Below are positions 43,983 through 53,928 of a stretch of DNA of 64,000 nucleotides, piece by piece. Positions within the stretch are counted from its first letter, which is position 1; every line of letters begins with the position of its first letter. The translations under genes and the position numbers were made by a program. The notes beneath the pieces were generated by a model. It was not told where the DNA came from and ran no database searches. It saw only the letters and a list, made by a program, of their open reading frames with translations. This DNA is from Pycnococcus provasolii (taxonomy: Eukaryota > Chlorophyta > Pseudoscourfieldiophyceae > Pseudoscourfieldiales > Pycnococcaceae): assembly GCA_938743325.2 (NCBI GenBank), contig OW568879.1, forward strand, positions 649,641 through 713,640. The letters are read 5' to 3'.

Positions 43983-45049
43983 GCCCAGTTCTATCGGATC
44001 ACCTGGGAGATCATCACTAAGACGATTGACGAATGCGCTGCGATCGCAAAGGATAACATGGTGGTTAAAGAGTCGTCATTTGAAGGGATCTGGCACAAAA
44101 GTAACTTGGGAAGGATGGCATTCTCGTGGGATGCCAACGCACCTCCTCACTGGACGACGGATGTCATCGGCAGCTTTCACCCTGTTGTGACTAGTCGGTG
44201 TGCGCCTAGTCACGGGTGCGCCTTTGACGGTTGGGACAACAAAACGATTGCATACGAGATGATTATCGGCATGTTGAATCTACCCAAACACGACGTCAGT
44301 GCACGCATCATTCTAAATGACGTTGAGACTTGAGTGGGATACGTGGGATAAGATCCCGCCGGAGCTGGAGCCCACGACGCCTACGTTCGTCATAAATACA
44401 GATGCCGACCGGGCGTACGGAGAGCGTGTGCCTGCGTATCGTACCCAATTCGCACGAGGTTGACGGCACGGACGACTTTTATGAGTTTCCCTATCCCGGG
44501 AAACGTCGACGCGCACCGGCATTCGCAGAGCGTCGACTGCAAGTGTTCTACCGTGGAAAGCTTCAACCTTCTCAAAATAAAACATCACAACACATCGTTT
44601 TCGGGATGGGAGCCGACCCGGCGAATCTCGACTGGCTCGACGCGAAAAGCATATCAGCAGAACGACATGAATTCGGCACATGTCGATACTTGCTTGACAT
44701 CGGCGGTGTCGACGGTACGACGTGGGGTTCGTTGCGGTGGAAGATGGCCCTCGGATCGCTCGTCTTCAAGGTTGACAGCGACCGATACACCTGGTTTCAC
44801 ACGCTCGTACGTCCCCACGTCCACTACATACCTGTCAAGGCTGACTTGAGCGATCTGCGGCTTCTGCGCGCTCAATACGAGTGGGCGATCAACCACCCCG
44901 AGGACGCCGAGCGCATCGCAAAGGCTGGACAGAAAGCGGCGACCTCCATGAATCGGAACGTCTTCCGTCGGATCACCAAGGAGATCATTGCTAAGACGAT
45001 CAACGAATGCGAGATGTACAACCACACGACTGAGGCGGCAATTGTTTGA
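43983..45049 (+). pseudogene. GT90 (CAP10/POGLUT-like) glycosyltransferase, frame-disrupted
   Basis: The 3' part (44402-45049) is a convincing GT90 catalytic end: QVFYRGKL, CRYLLDIGGVDGTTW, ALGSLVFK, TWFHTLVRPHVHYIPV, ADLSDL and HPEDAERIAKAG. GT90 enzymes transfer xylose or glucose to proteins or polysaccharides in the ER/Golgi. Upstream, coding-like sequence changes frame twice. Frame 3 runs from 43983 to a TGA at 44331. Frame 1 continues it (LEWDTWDKIPPELEP) to a TGA near 44460, and then frame 2 takes over. No GT-AG boundaries explain these changes. The first residues (FYRITWEIITKTIDEC) repeat the protein's own C-terminal helix (FRRITKEIIAKTINEC), so this looks like a decayed tandem copy or fusion. 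TGTAA lies at 45081. Sequencing error in two places is the alternative. Confidence 0.65.
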
Positions 45050-45163
45050 GATGAAAGTTACCAAAATGTATCCCCTGTTGTGTAAGAAATCATCCCAAAT
45101 TGGTTTTACAAGCTCATCACCAAAAAAAAAGTTCCGATGCTGACAAGCACGGGTAAATCCAAT

Positions 45164-48100
45164 CTAAGCCGTGAGGGCCGACGTGGGGAATGCCGACGGA
45201 TTGATGGTAATCGACTTGGTCGTGTTCTGAGTCTTGTAGATGCCCACGAGTCGGTCCGAGAGCTCGAACATGTTGTTGCGCAGGGAGATGATGATGAACT
45301 GAGCGCAGCGAGATGCGCCGCCGCCGCTGCCATTCCGTGCGTTCTGGCCAACGACGTGGTCCTTGATGTAGTGCCCGATGATGCTCACATTCTTAAAGTC
45401 GAGCGCAGCGTCAATCTCGTCCATGACGTAGATTGGAGTCGGCTTGTACGCGTGCAGAGCGAAGATCAGAGCGAGAGAGCTCAGCGTCTTCTCGCCACCG
45501 CTCAGGTTGACGATGTTCTTCCACGACTTTTTGGGCGGGCGTACGCTGAAGATGATGCCCTCAGTGAACGGGTCGAGACTGTCGATGAGCTCGAGCTCCG
45601 CGTCGCCGCCTAGCGTGATCATCTGGTACAGCTCCTTCAGCTTCAGCGAGATGACATTGAAGCCTGCCATGAACTCGTGCAGACGCTTCTTTCGCAGCTC
45701 GTCGTGCGATGCGCGCTGCGTATCACGCTCCGTAGTCAACGTGTCCAGATGTTCCTGCTTGCTGATGTACTCGGCGTGCTTCTCCTTGTACGCCTCCAGC
45801 GCGCTCATGTCTGGCTTCATCGACGCGATCGTTCCCTGCAGCTGCGCAATCTCCGTAGAGAGAGATTCGACGTCGTCAAACTGCGCCGCCAGCTCATCTG
45901 CTGACAATGAGAGGAATGCCAGGCGGTTCTCCTCTTCTGGAACGTCGTCGCCGCGAGCGGCAGCGTACTCTGCGGCAGCCACGTCGTACTTTTCTCGTGT
46001 TGACGCGAGGCATGCGTTCCAGTGCTTCTTCGTACCCTTTGCGTCCGTCACGGACTGGCTGAGCTCCTCCAGCTCACTCTCCATCTCAATTTCCATGCTG
46101 CGAAACTTGTTCAGTGCAGACTCGTACTTTGCGTACGTCTCACTGAGCTCCGCCAGGCGGCTCTCCGCCTCCTCGAGCGCAGACTGCGCCTCGGCGTACT
46201 CGTCACGAACGCCCTGCGATGATTCTGCCAGCTTAGCGAAGGCTTTCTCTCGCGACTCGCGGTCAGCGACGATCTTCGCCACCTCCTTCTCACTTTTCTT
46301 CATCTCCGCCTCGAGGCGCGCAACCGTCTTGTCTGCCGTGGCCATCGCCGCCTTCTGCGACGCAAGCTCGGACTTAGCAGCCTCGATGCGAGCAGTCAGC
46401 TCACCCTCCTCCTTGCGAAGAGCCCTGAGCTTCGGGCCGCCGCAGTTGTCGATGCGCTCCTGAAGCTCCTCCACCTTGCGCGTCAGGTGCTCGCACGACA
46501 CCTCGATCGCACGGACGCCCTCGTCAACTGCGAAAATCGCCTTCTCAAGCTCCTTCAGGCGCTTCTCGTCCGCCGCCGTGAGAACCGTTGCGCCCTCGAT
46601 GTCCGATATGCGCTTCGCGAGCTCCGCCACCATGCCCTTGCCAGACTCAATGGACGCCTGCAGCTTGGGGATGGTGCGCTCGGACAGCTCCGCCACGCGC
46701 TGCTCCGCCGTGGCCACCGCATCCTCAAGTTCCGCGATGCGCGCCTGCGACTTGCGCAGCTCAGGCTCCTTGTCCTTGATCAGCTTCTCCATCTGCACGA
46801 GCTGCTCCTTCGTCACCTCCGGCGCATCCGCACTGGATGCCGCACGGTTCGCAGCCTTGCCTCCTCCCGCTCCAAGTCGCATGCGTCCCTGAATCGGCTT
46901 CGCGCCTCCACCTGACATGGTTCCACTCGCCTCGATGAGCTCGCCCTTCACAGTGACAACGCGCTGTGGCCTCGAGCGATCGGCGTACGCGAGCTTGGAC
47001 GCCATGTCAAGACTGTCGGCGACGAGCGTGTTGCGCAGCGCGTAGTAGAATGCGACGCGGTACTTCTCCTCGGACACGGCGATGAGGTCGAACAGGCGCA
47101 TTCCATCAGCCTTGAACGCGACCGCCATCTCGCTCGCAAGGTGGCGCTGCTTCTCGAGGATGAGGAACGTCGCGACGCCAACGCCCTTCGTGCGCAGGTA
47201 GTCAACAGCCTTCTGAGCGTCCGCCGTGGTTTCCACGACGTAGTAGTTGAGCTGCGGGCATGCGGTGGACACCGCGACGTCGTACTTAGCGTCGATGGAG
47301 CCGAGGTCGCCGAGCTTTCCGCAGAACCCCGTGAGAATTTTGGAGCGCGAGCCCTCGAGCAGCGCGGCATGAATCGCCGTCTGGCTCTGCGACTCCTTAC
47401 CAGCCTGCTTGGCCTGTTCCACCTTGCCTCGCACCGTCGCGAGAGCCTGCGAAAGAGCGCTCTCCTTCTGCGTCGTCGCCGCGAGCTCCTTCTGCATGTC
47501 GCCGAGTTCTTTGGTGGCAGCCTTGAGCTCCTTCTCAGCCTTGGCGAGCGACTGCTCGTTCGCCTTGACGGACTCCGACGCGGATGCGTACTCGTCCTTC
47601 GCCTCCTTGAGATTCTTCTGGTGCTCGTCCTTCTTCGCCAGCAGCAGTTTGCGTTCCGCCACCGCGTCCGCGCTCTTGTTCTTCTCCTCGCTCATGCGCT
47701 CGTGGAACGGCACAAGCTCCTCGCGCACTTTCTCCTGCTCGGTGCGAAACTCGGCAGCCTCCTCCTTCGCTTCCTTCTCCTTCTGCTTGAGTTCCACTGC
47801 AAGCACCTCGCGCCTTTCAGCCGCCTGCGCGAGCTCCTGCTCCAGCCGCGGGATCTCCGTTCCTGACGCTCGCGTCGCCGCCTCGCGCGCCTCCTCCACC
47901 TTTTTGGCATCCTTCTCGCGCTTCTCCTCCAATTTGGCCTCCTTGGCGTTGAGGTGGTTCATGTCCTCGTTGTGCTTCACCTCCTTCTTCTCGAAGTCCT
48001 GCACTTCTTTTTCAAGTTTCGCGAGCTTCTTCTTGGCTGACGCGCAAGCCTTGCTCTCCGCCTCCTGCGTCTCGAGCATATCCTCCATGCCCTTGTTTTC

Positions 48101-48964
48101 CTCCTTGAATCGCTTACGCTCGTCGTCAAGCTTGGCTAGCTTCGCATCCTTATCTGCTGACAGTCTCTCGTGCTCCGCCTCCGCTTTGTGAACGTTGAGC
48201 TGGTAGAGAGCGAGTTCCTTGGTGAGAACGTCGCGTTCCTTTTCGAGGTAGAGTTCCGCTTCCGCCTTTGCGCTCTCGAGCTGCTCTCGTTCCTTTTCTG
48301 TGATTTTGAGCCTGTTGATAGCCTGCGTTCGCTGCTCGTTGAGTTCTTCGAGTTTCTTGGCGCCCGCGTCGATGTCCTCGATGTACGCGTTGGTTCCAAT
48401 GATGTCCTCGAGGTACTCGAGCAGTCCATCCTCGTGCTGCGTCTGCGCCTTTGGTTTCATGAGCGAGATTTGCTCCACCTCTCCCTGGAGGATGAGGAAC
48501 CTGTTGTTGTTGAGGTCGACGCCGTGCTTTTTGAGCAGGTTTGTGATTTCGGTGAAGTTTGACTTTTTGTCGTCGAGGTAGTAGTTGGATGTGTTATTTT
48601 TGTGCGCGGTCCTTGCGATGTTGAAGCACGAGCCTGGCACCTCCTCGTACGTGTCTTCGTCGACGTCAACCACCTCGTGGAAGTGCACGGTAACTTTGGC
48701 TGTGTCTAGGTTTCTGTGCTTTTCCGACTTGTGTATGAGTTCTGACACTTTGTTGAGACGCAGCTGCTTGGCCCTTTTCCCGAAGACGAAGAGCATGGCG
48801 TCGATGACGTTGGACTTTCCGGATCCGTTCGGTCCTACGACGGCGGTGAATGACTTGTGGAATGGCCCGACGGACTGCGCGCCGGCATAGCTCTTGAAGT
48901 TTTCGAGCACGATGTCTTTGATTGCGAGGCGGGGCAGCGCCTTGGTGGTTGTCGCGGACGCCAT
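45164..48964 (-). CDS. SMC4: Condensin ATPase subunit SMC4
   Basis: A 1,266-residue SMC protein from the ATG at 48964 (ACGCCATGG on the coding strand); the frame is open to 49171. At the N-terminus are LENFKSYAG and the Walker A VGPNGSGKSNVIDAMLF (about residue 45). Two long coiled-coil arms flank a hinge (about 530-690; TGFCGKLGDLGSIDAKYDVA). At the C-terminus are the ABC signature NLSGGEKTLSSLALIF (about 1153) and the Walker B YVMDEIDAALDFKN. VIDAMLFVFGKRAKQLR and SGTMSGGGAKPIQGRM are SMC4 rather than SMC2 features. With SMC2 it forms the condensin core that compacts mitotic chromosomes. TTACA at 45106-45110 marks the 3' end. Confidence 0.97.
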   Translation of the reverse strand: MASATTTKALPRLAIKDIVLENFKSYAGAQSVGPFHKSFTAVVGPNGSGKSNVIDAMLFVFGKRAKQLRLNKVSELIHKSEKHRNLDTAKVTVHFHEVVDVDEDTYEEVPGSCFNIARTAHKNNTSNYYLDDKKSNFTEITNLLKKHGVDLNNNRFLILQGEVEQISLMKPKAQTQHEDGLLEYLEDIIGTNAYIEDIDAGAKKLEELNEQRTQAINRLKITEKEREQLESAKAEAELYLEKERDVLTKELALYQLNVHKAEAEHERLSADKDAKLAKLDDERKRFKEENKGMEDMLETQEAESKACASAKKKLAKLEKEVQDFEKKEVKHNEDMNHLNAKEAKLEEKREKDAKKVEEAREAATRASGTEIPRLEQELAQAAERREVLAVELKQKEKEAKEEAAEFRTEQEKVREELVPFHERMSEEKNKSADAVAERKLLLAKKDEHQKNLKEAKDEYASASESVKANEQSLAKAEKELKAATKELGDMQKELAATTQKESALSQALATVRGKVEQAKQAGKESQSQTAIHAALLEGSRSKILTGFCGKLGDLGSIDAKYDVAVSTACPQLNYYVVETTADAQKAVDYLRTKGVGVATFLILEKQRHLASEMAVAFKADGMRLFDLIAVSEEKYRVAFYYALRNTLVADSLDMASKLAYADRSRPQRVVTVKGELIEASGTMSGGGAKPIQGRMRLGAGGGKAANRAASSADAPEVTKEQLVQMEKLIKDKEPELRKSQARIAELEDAVATAEQRVAELSERTIPKLQASIESGKGMVAELAKRISDIEGATVLTAADEKRLKELEKAIFAVDEGVRAIEVSCEHLTRKVEELQERIDNCGGPKLRALRKEEGELTARIEAAKSELASQKAAMATADKTVARLEAEMKKSEKEVAKIVADRESREKAFAKLAESSQGVRDEYAEAQSALEEAESRLAELSETYAKYESALNKFRSMEIEMESELEELSQSVTDAKGTKKHWNACLASTREKYDVAAAEYAAARGDDVPEEENRLAFLSLSADELAAQFDDVESLSTEIAQLQGTIASMKPDMSALEAYKEKHAEYISKQEHLDTLTTERDTQRASHDELRKKRLHEFMAGFNVISLKLKELYQMITLGGDAELELIDSLDPFTEGIIFSVRPPKKSWKNIVNLSGGEKTLSSLALIFALHAYKPTPIYVMDEIDAALDFKNVSIIGHYIKDHVVGQNARNGSGGGASRCAQFIIISLRNNMFELSDRLVGIYKTQNTTKSITINPSAFPTSALTA

Positions 48965-49528
48965 GGCGGGACAGCGGGAGTGCAGAGTTGCTGCTGCTGA
49001 CAGCTGTTGTCGCCGAGAGTGAGAGGGAGAGGGAGGGGGAGAGGGGGAGAGGGAGGGGGAGGGGGACAGGCGGACAAAAGCAGACCGACAGACGGGGGAG
49101 GGGCCGAAGGGCGCGAGAGAAGGAAAGGAGGGAAAGAAAGAGCCGTTGGGAACAGACGGGAACAAATTCAAAAGTCAACACCGAAGGAAACAAAAAAGGG
49201 AAGGAAAAACAGAAAGGAAAGGAAATCCCCCGCAGTTCGGGGTTGAGGTTCGGGGTTAGAATTAGGGGAATCAATGGCACGATGCCACTCGCAAATACTG
49301 GACAGATGCATCCGTCATTCGGCATGGTACGAATAAAACTCCATACCACGGCGTTGAGTCGATCGTCCATGGCGCAACGCGTTACACCTTTACAGTACTG
49401 GACCCACCCTGATTAGCTGATGGCCTCCTGCCATGGTGAGCCCATCCCATCTCCCCCCCTTGTTGTTTTTGGTTCCCCTCGTCGCCATCCCCCCGGATCT
49501 CACTCCCAAGGCGTCGACGACGGAGGGC
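48965..49528. promoter_or_regulatory. Divergent promoter (SMC4 / sialidase-fold protein)
   Basis: It contains a GA/GGGGGA-rich tract (49020-49200), a string GTTCGGGGTTGAGGTTCGGGG plus TTAGAATTAGGGG at 49230-49267, and more mixed sequence to 49500. No gene is seen. The frames of both neighbours are open into it, but their starts at 48964 and 49529 fit the conserved domains. Confidence 0.5.
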
Positions 49529-51478
49529 ATGGATCGCCTCAATAAGCTCGTGCACACGGCCAACACGCTGCAGGCCAGAAACACGCACAGTAAGCCTTCT
49601 CTGTCAAGCCTCCTGAAGAAGAGCTTTCGCTCCTTCCTAATCGTAGCCACAACCTGTCTAGCCGTCTTGCTGCTGGCGACCGGACAGACGGCGTTCGAGC
49701 GTGCGCTTAAGAAGGAACAGTCGCAACTGCCCCTCGGAACGCGGTTCGTGGGATCACGCATGGCGACTCGGTTTCAAGCATTCAGGCAAAAACTTGTTCA
49801 GCGCAACCCGCACTCCGCAAGCGCGACAATCGGAGGTGTCACGGACGGTGCCGACGAAGTCGCGATGCTTCAAGTCGTCGCAGAACGCGCGGAACAGAGA
49901 AAAGCGGCGCACGAGAACCAAGATACCGCCGGCGCCGAGGATGAGGATGAGGATGTGGATGAGGATGAGGATGAGGATGGGGTTGAACAAACCACTCACG
50001 ACGGCAAGATCGTCGGGCCTCTCGAACAGGTTCGAATAGTCGAGGGAGGCAAGTGCGTGCAAGCACATGCGTGCTCGAGCCTGAGACGGTGCGCAGCGGA
50101 AGGGGCGAACGCACTCGCCACGAGGAAACTATGCATGAACTACCTCCACATGCTCATGCTCGCAGAACTCCCAGATCGCAGGCTCGCCGCGGCGTGGCAG
50201 GCGAGCGCCGTCGTCGAAGGTGCGGAAGACCAGAGAATCTTCCTCGCCGTCAGCCAAGACACCGGAGGACGCACGTGGGGAACGCCGACGCCCCTACCCG
50301 ACGAAACGCGCAGAGGTGCGCAGTGGAGTCCCGTGCTGCACTACGACAGCTCGGCAAATCGCCTGCACATCTTCTATGCCGAGAGCGACGCCAAGTGCGT
50401 TCGAAGCTCTCGCACGCACGGGGGCAGGCAAATGCCACGCCGCTTCTCTGTCGGTGGGCACATCATGCACGTCTCGCGCGACGTCGGCGATGACCCAGCC
50501 GCCGAAGTGTTGTGGACTGAGCCGCGCACTCTGCTCAGCCAGGAGGTGGACGGCGGAATTCCTAAGGTGGTGGCGAATCGGCTCACCGTCCTATCGTCGT
50601 CCGGACATTGGGTGCTCCCCTTCTGGCGTCAACGAAGCTGGGGTGTCTGCGAGACGAAAGACCTGCACAACACCGCGGGCGTGCTGCTGTCGAAAGACGG
50701 CGGAGAGACGTTCGAGGCGTTCGGCGAGATTCACCTCAACTACAAGACGCACTGGGTAATTGAGGGCAGTGTCGCCGAGATGAAAAACGGAACGCTGCTC
50801 ATGCTGATGCGGTCGAGCGATAACTTCATCTTCCACAGCACCTCGCGCAACGGAGGGATGTCGTGGACGAATGCGGTACCAACGAGCATTCCAAATCCGG
50901 ACAGCAAAATCGCCATGCTCGGCGCGTCGAACGTGCTTCTTCTCGCCTACAACGACCTCACGCGTGCATTCACGGGCATGGCGAAGGGTAGAGATCTGGA
51001 CAGCAAGAAGCGCGATCGACTTAAGTTGGCGGTTAGCAGCGACGACGGCTCGACGTGGGTGGACCTGCTGCGTTTGGACGACGAAACTCCGAAGCTCGAC
51101 GGCGATGTGCCGATCCTGTACCACTATCCCACTATGGTCGTGAGAGCTGGCAGTGCCGACGACGACGGAGATGTCAAACGCAAGACGAGAGTTCTCGTGG
51201 GGTACAGCCGTGCATACGTCGACAGGGAGGAGGCGGTTAAGCGCTCGGCAACGCCAAAGGCTCTTCAGGATGGGCTATGGCTGACAGAGATTGAGCTGAA
51301 TTCGTATCGTGCCACGGGTGTCGTGAAGCTGGTTGATGGCCGTGGAGAGGAGGCGAAGCCGATTGGCCGAACGTTCGAGCTGTTCGATTCGCAGCCTTGC
51401 GCGACGGCAGGTTGCGCGACGGCGAAGAGAAGTCGAAAGGAAGCTGGCAATAGTGAGTCATCGCAAGCGACGGCGTGA
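49529..51478 (+). CDS. Type II membrane-anchored sialidase-fold (BNR/Asp-box) protein
   Basis: From the ATG at 49529 there are 649 residues (the frame is open to 49433). A membrane anchor (SFLIVATTCLAVLLLATG, about 26-45) suggests a Golgi or surface protein with a luminal C-terminus. After an acidic DEDEDEDG stretch comes a six-bladed sialidase-type propeller with Asp-boxes SQDTGGRTW, SKDGGETF, SRNGGMSW and SSDDGSTW. Further landmarks are RLAAAWQAS, QWSPVLHY, WVIEGSVAEMKNGTLLMLMRS, PNPDSKIAM and LLLAYND. These match the BNR_2 family of exo-alpha-sialidases and related hydrolases. The substrate cannot be inferred, as algae generally lack sialic acid of animal type. TGTAA lies at 51500. Confidence 0.85.
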   Translation: MDRLNKLVHTANTLQARNTHSKPSLSSLLKKSFRSFLIVATTCLAVLLLATGQTAFERALKKEQSQLPLGTRFVGSRMATRFQAFRQKLVQRNPHSASATIGGVTDGADEVAMLQVVAERAEQRKAAHENQDTAGAEDEDEDVDEDEDEDGVEQTTHDGKIVGPLEQVRIVEGGKCVQAHACSSLRRCAAEGANALATRKLCMNYLHMLMLAELPDRRLAAAWQASAVVEGAEDQRIFLAVSQDTGGRTWGTPTPLPDETRRGAQWSPVLHYDSSANRLHIFYAESDAKCVRSSRTHGGRQMPRRFSVGGHIMHVSRDVGDDPAAEVLWTEPRTLLSQEVDGGIPKVVANRLTVLSSSGHWVLPFWRQRSWGVCETKDLHNTAGVLLSKDGGETFEAFGEIHLNYKTHWVIEGSVAEMKNGTLLMLMRSSDNFIFHSTSRNGGMSWTNAVPTSIPNPDSKIAMLGASNVLLLAYNDLTRAFTGMAKGRDLDSKKRDRLKLAVSSDDGSTWVDLLRLDDETPKLDGDVPILYHYPTMVVRAGSADDDGDVKRKTRVLVGYSRAYVDREEAVKRSATPKALQDGLWLTEIELNSYRATGVVKLVDGRGEEAKPIGRTFELFDSQPCATAGCATAKRSRKEAGNSESSQATA

Positions 51479-52434
51479 GCCATCGTTGTTATTTGTTTAT
51501 GTAATCTACGACACATGTGATTTCATTTTTTATTCTTTTGTGCGTGGCTACCTTAAGACCTAGACCTGAATTTTTTACCCGCAATTATTCAAAGCTACCG
51601 TAGAGAGTAGCTGTGATCGTTGCCTAGAACAAGGTCGAGACGGCCTTCGGCCTTTAGTCTAGGCGCGGTTAGCGTGACAGCCATGCTTTTTGGGTCGTCC
51701 TCTTTCTGAAAAGGGAAACACAAGTGGGGTTTTATGTTTTCCTTGCATTTTTATCTTTCCGGTATCCCTTTCCATGCGAGAGAATTGGCTTCGGGAGCCA
51801 CAAGAGGCTTTTTCAGCCGCAGGTCCATGCCAAAACTGCTTGAACTTTATGGCTACACTCCTTCGGAGCCAAGGACTGATTAGATAACCTTTTGCCTTTG
51901 AAAAAGAAGAAGAAAGAAAGGTAAACCTTCCCCGTTTTCCTGTACGGCATCTCTTTGGATGGTATGGAAAATATCATTCATTCATTGGGTGATTGGGGGA
52001 AAAACATTCAGAATCTTTTCGCAAAGAGAGCACGAATACCACCTACGAATACCACCATTATTTTCCCTTGGCACCTGGAGCATGAGTGGTGGGCAGACGA
52101 TCCGATGCGCGTCCCGGGCGTCCGGCAATCCCTCGGCAATCGGCGAAGGGCCTTTGACACCACTGGCCTTTGACCGGTAACTGGCGCCCCCCCACCTGGT
52201 GGACCCTCCCTGACCCTGACCCTGCCCTCCCCTCCCCCAGGCTGAGCGCCATCGGCACATCTGTCGGGGCTCACCCATCCCATCCAACCCGCCCATCGGT
52301 CCCATTCGCGCGCCTTAACGCATCAGATACCACCTGGACTTGACTTCGCTCGTAAGGTGGCGATTCACCTTCCTGTTCAGTGTCTGCATCTCTGAACTTC
52401 TTTCTCACTTTTTGGTCACCTTGATCAGTCCACC
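51479..52434. other. Intergenic region with a strong hairpin
   Basis: It contains TGTAA of the sialidase-fold gene (51500), a 43-nt hairpin (51622-51664), T-rich stretches (51680-51900) and a CCCTGACCCTGACCCTG string at 52208-52224. Frames open here are short and lack conserved features. An undetected small RNA gene is possible but unsupported. Confidence 0.4.
51622..51664. ncRNA. Hairpin, possible structured RNA
   Basis: GCCTAGA (51622-51628) pairs with TCTAGGC (51658-51664). An inner GGCC pairs with GGCC around TTC, and AGAC can pair with GTCT in an alternative fold. No known snRNA or snoRNA signature was recognised, so this is only a structural observation. Confidence 0.2.
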
Positions 52435-53490
52435 ATGGGTGCCGCTCCCTCGCTCGGATGTGGCGCGAGACAACAACAACAAAACATGAGGGGAGGAGTC
52501 GCGGCCGCGCAGGGCAACGGGCTCGTTCCTGTGAGCGCGCTCAAAGGGGGTGCACCCGCAAGGGCGCCACTGGATCTCGCACCTGGTGAAGAAGCTGACG
52601 AAGAAAACATCGCGACGTTCCCGCACAACGACTCCGCGATGGATCTCGTGCTCAAGCCGTCCAACAAGATGGGCGCGCCGGCGTCATCCTTCAACCCCAC
52701 CGCACTCGTCGCGCACGAAACGGGCGTGCGAGGAACGCTCGAGTGGCGCATGCACTTCACCATGAACGATAAGGTGGCGTCGCCGTGGCACGACGTGCCG
52801 CTGTACGCCAACCCAAGCTCGCCAGCCACGAGCGACGTTCACATGCTCTGCGAGATCCCAAAGTGGACGCGCAGGAAGTTCGAGATTGCGCCCAAGGAGC
52901 CGAGCTCACCCATCAAGCAGGACTCCAAAAAGGGTAAGGTGCGCGAGTACATGTGGGGAGACATGATGTTCAACTACGGCGCCTTGCCGCAGACGTGGGA
53001 GGACCCGGACACCGTCGACCCTGACACGGGGTGCATGGGCGACGCCGACCCCATCGACTGCATCGAGGTGGGAAACAGGCCCATGGAGACGGGAGAGGTG
53101 GCCCGCGTCAAGGTTCTCGGTGCGCTCGCGATGATTGACGACGGCGAGGCGGACTGGAAGCTCGTGGCTGTGCGCGAGGGAGAGCCGCTCTACCAAACGT
53201 GCCACGACATCGACGACCTGAAGCGAGAGCTTCCGGGTGTCGTCGACGCCATCCACCACTGGCTGAAGATGTACAAGACGGCAGAGGGCAAGGAAGAGAA
53301 CAGCTTCGCATTCGACGGAAGGGCGGTGGACAGGACTAAGGCGATGTCCGTCGTGGCTCACACGCACGAGCTCTGGGCCGAATACCTCAACAAAAATGGA
53401 CGCAACACGCTCGACGCGCTGCCAGGCACCGGCGATGCAGGCGCCCTCATGCGCGTCAGCTCCATCAGCTCTATCGCCAGCTCTAGCTAG
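52435..53490 (+). CDS. PPA: Soluble inorganic pyrophosphatase (family I)
   Basis: A 351-residue family I enzyme that hydrolyses pyrophosphate to two phosphates and so drives biosynthesis. Core features are WHDVPLYA, EIPKWTRRKFEI, EYMWGDMMFNYGALPQTWEDP, the metal-binding GDADPIDCIEVG (about residues 200-210), LGALAMIDDGEADWK, VVDAIHHWLKMYK and FDGRAVDRTKA. Length and layout resemble the eukaryotic or plastid soluble enzyme. Instead of an obvious transit peptide the N-terminus reads MGAAPSLGCG, which fits the N-myristoylation rule (Gly2, Ser6) plus a Cys9 for palmitoylation, suggesting membrane association. The start has the context CACCATGGG. TGTAA lies at 53640. Confidence 0.95.
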   Translation: MGAAPSLGCGARQQQQNMRGGVAAAQGNGLVPVSALKGGAPARAPLDLAPGEEADEENIATFPHNDSAMDLVLKPSNKMGAPASSFNPTALVAHETGVRGTLEWRMHFTMNDKVASPWHDVPLYANPSSPATSDVHMLCEIPKWTRRKFEIAPKEPSSPIKQDSKKGKVREYMWGDMMFNYGALPQTWEDPDTVDPDTGCMGDADPIDCIEVGNRPMETGEVARVKVLGALAMIDDGEADWKLVAVREGEPLYQTCHDIDDLKRELPGVVDAIHHWLKMYKTAEGKEENSFAFDGRAVDRTKAMSVVAHTHELWAEYLNKNGRNTLDALPGTGDAGALMRVSSISSIASSS

Positions 53491-53767
53491 AGGCTCTAGC
53501 TCTCAAATCACTTCGCTTGAAATACTAAATCCGCATACAACTCCCCTATTAGTCTACTGAACACTATTTATTCGCATGTTCACTCTCTCAACACATCATT
53601 GGCAAAACAAAACACAGTCAAAAAAGAAAAGAAAAGAATTGTAATCAATGCAACTTGATCGTTTCGTCACTTTTATTCGAATAACACAATACTGTCATAC
53701 ACGCCTTCTCACTCACTCTCTCTCTCTCACTTTCTCACGTTTTCTCTCTCCAAACATTTCGTGATGA

Positions 53768-53772
53768 TTACA
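53768..53772 (-). terminator. TGTAA downstream of eIF2A
   Basis: TTACA on the + strand, 10 bases beyond the eIF2A stop. Confidence 0.5.
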
Positions 53773-53782
53773 TCGAGATGAA

Positions 53783-53894
53783 TCAACCGCTGCCCTCCTC
53801 CTTGGCCTTCGCAGCAGCCTTAGCGCGACGTGCAGCATTCTTCTTTGCTGACTTGCTCATGCCTTCCACGAACCCACCAACCGCTCCGTCGGAT

Positions 53895-53928
<34 letters not shown>

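Noticed and set aside
45444-48191. Long + strand frames antisense to SMC4
   Set aside because: They arise from the biased codons of the coiled-coil regions. SMC4 itself is certain.
51601-51900. Possible spliceosomal snRNA
   Set aside because: The GGCCTT hairpin recalls U2, but the branch-point-recognition and Sm sequences are missing. U1, U4, U5 and U6 signatures were also absent.
53700-53750. CT-rich CTCTCTCTC patch as a regulatory site
   Set aside because: It is a simple microsatellite in the 3' region between two convergent genes.
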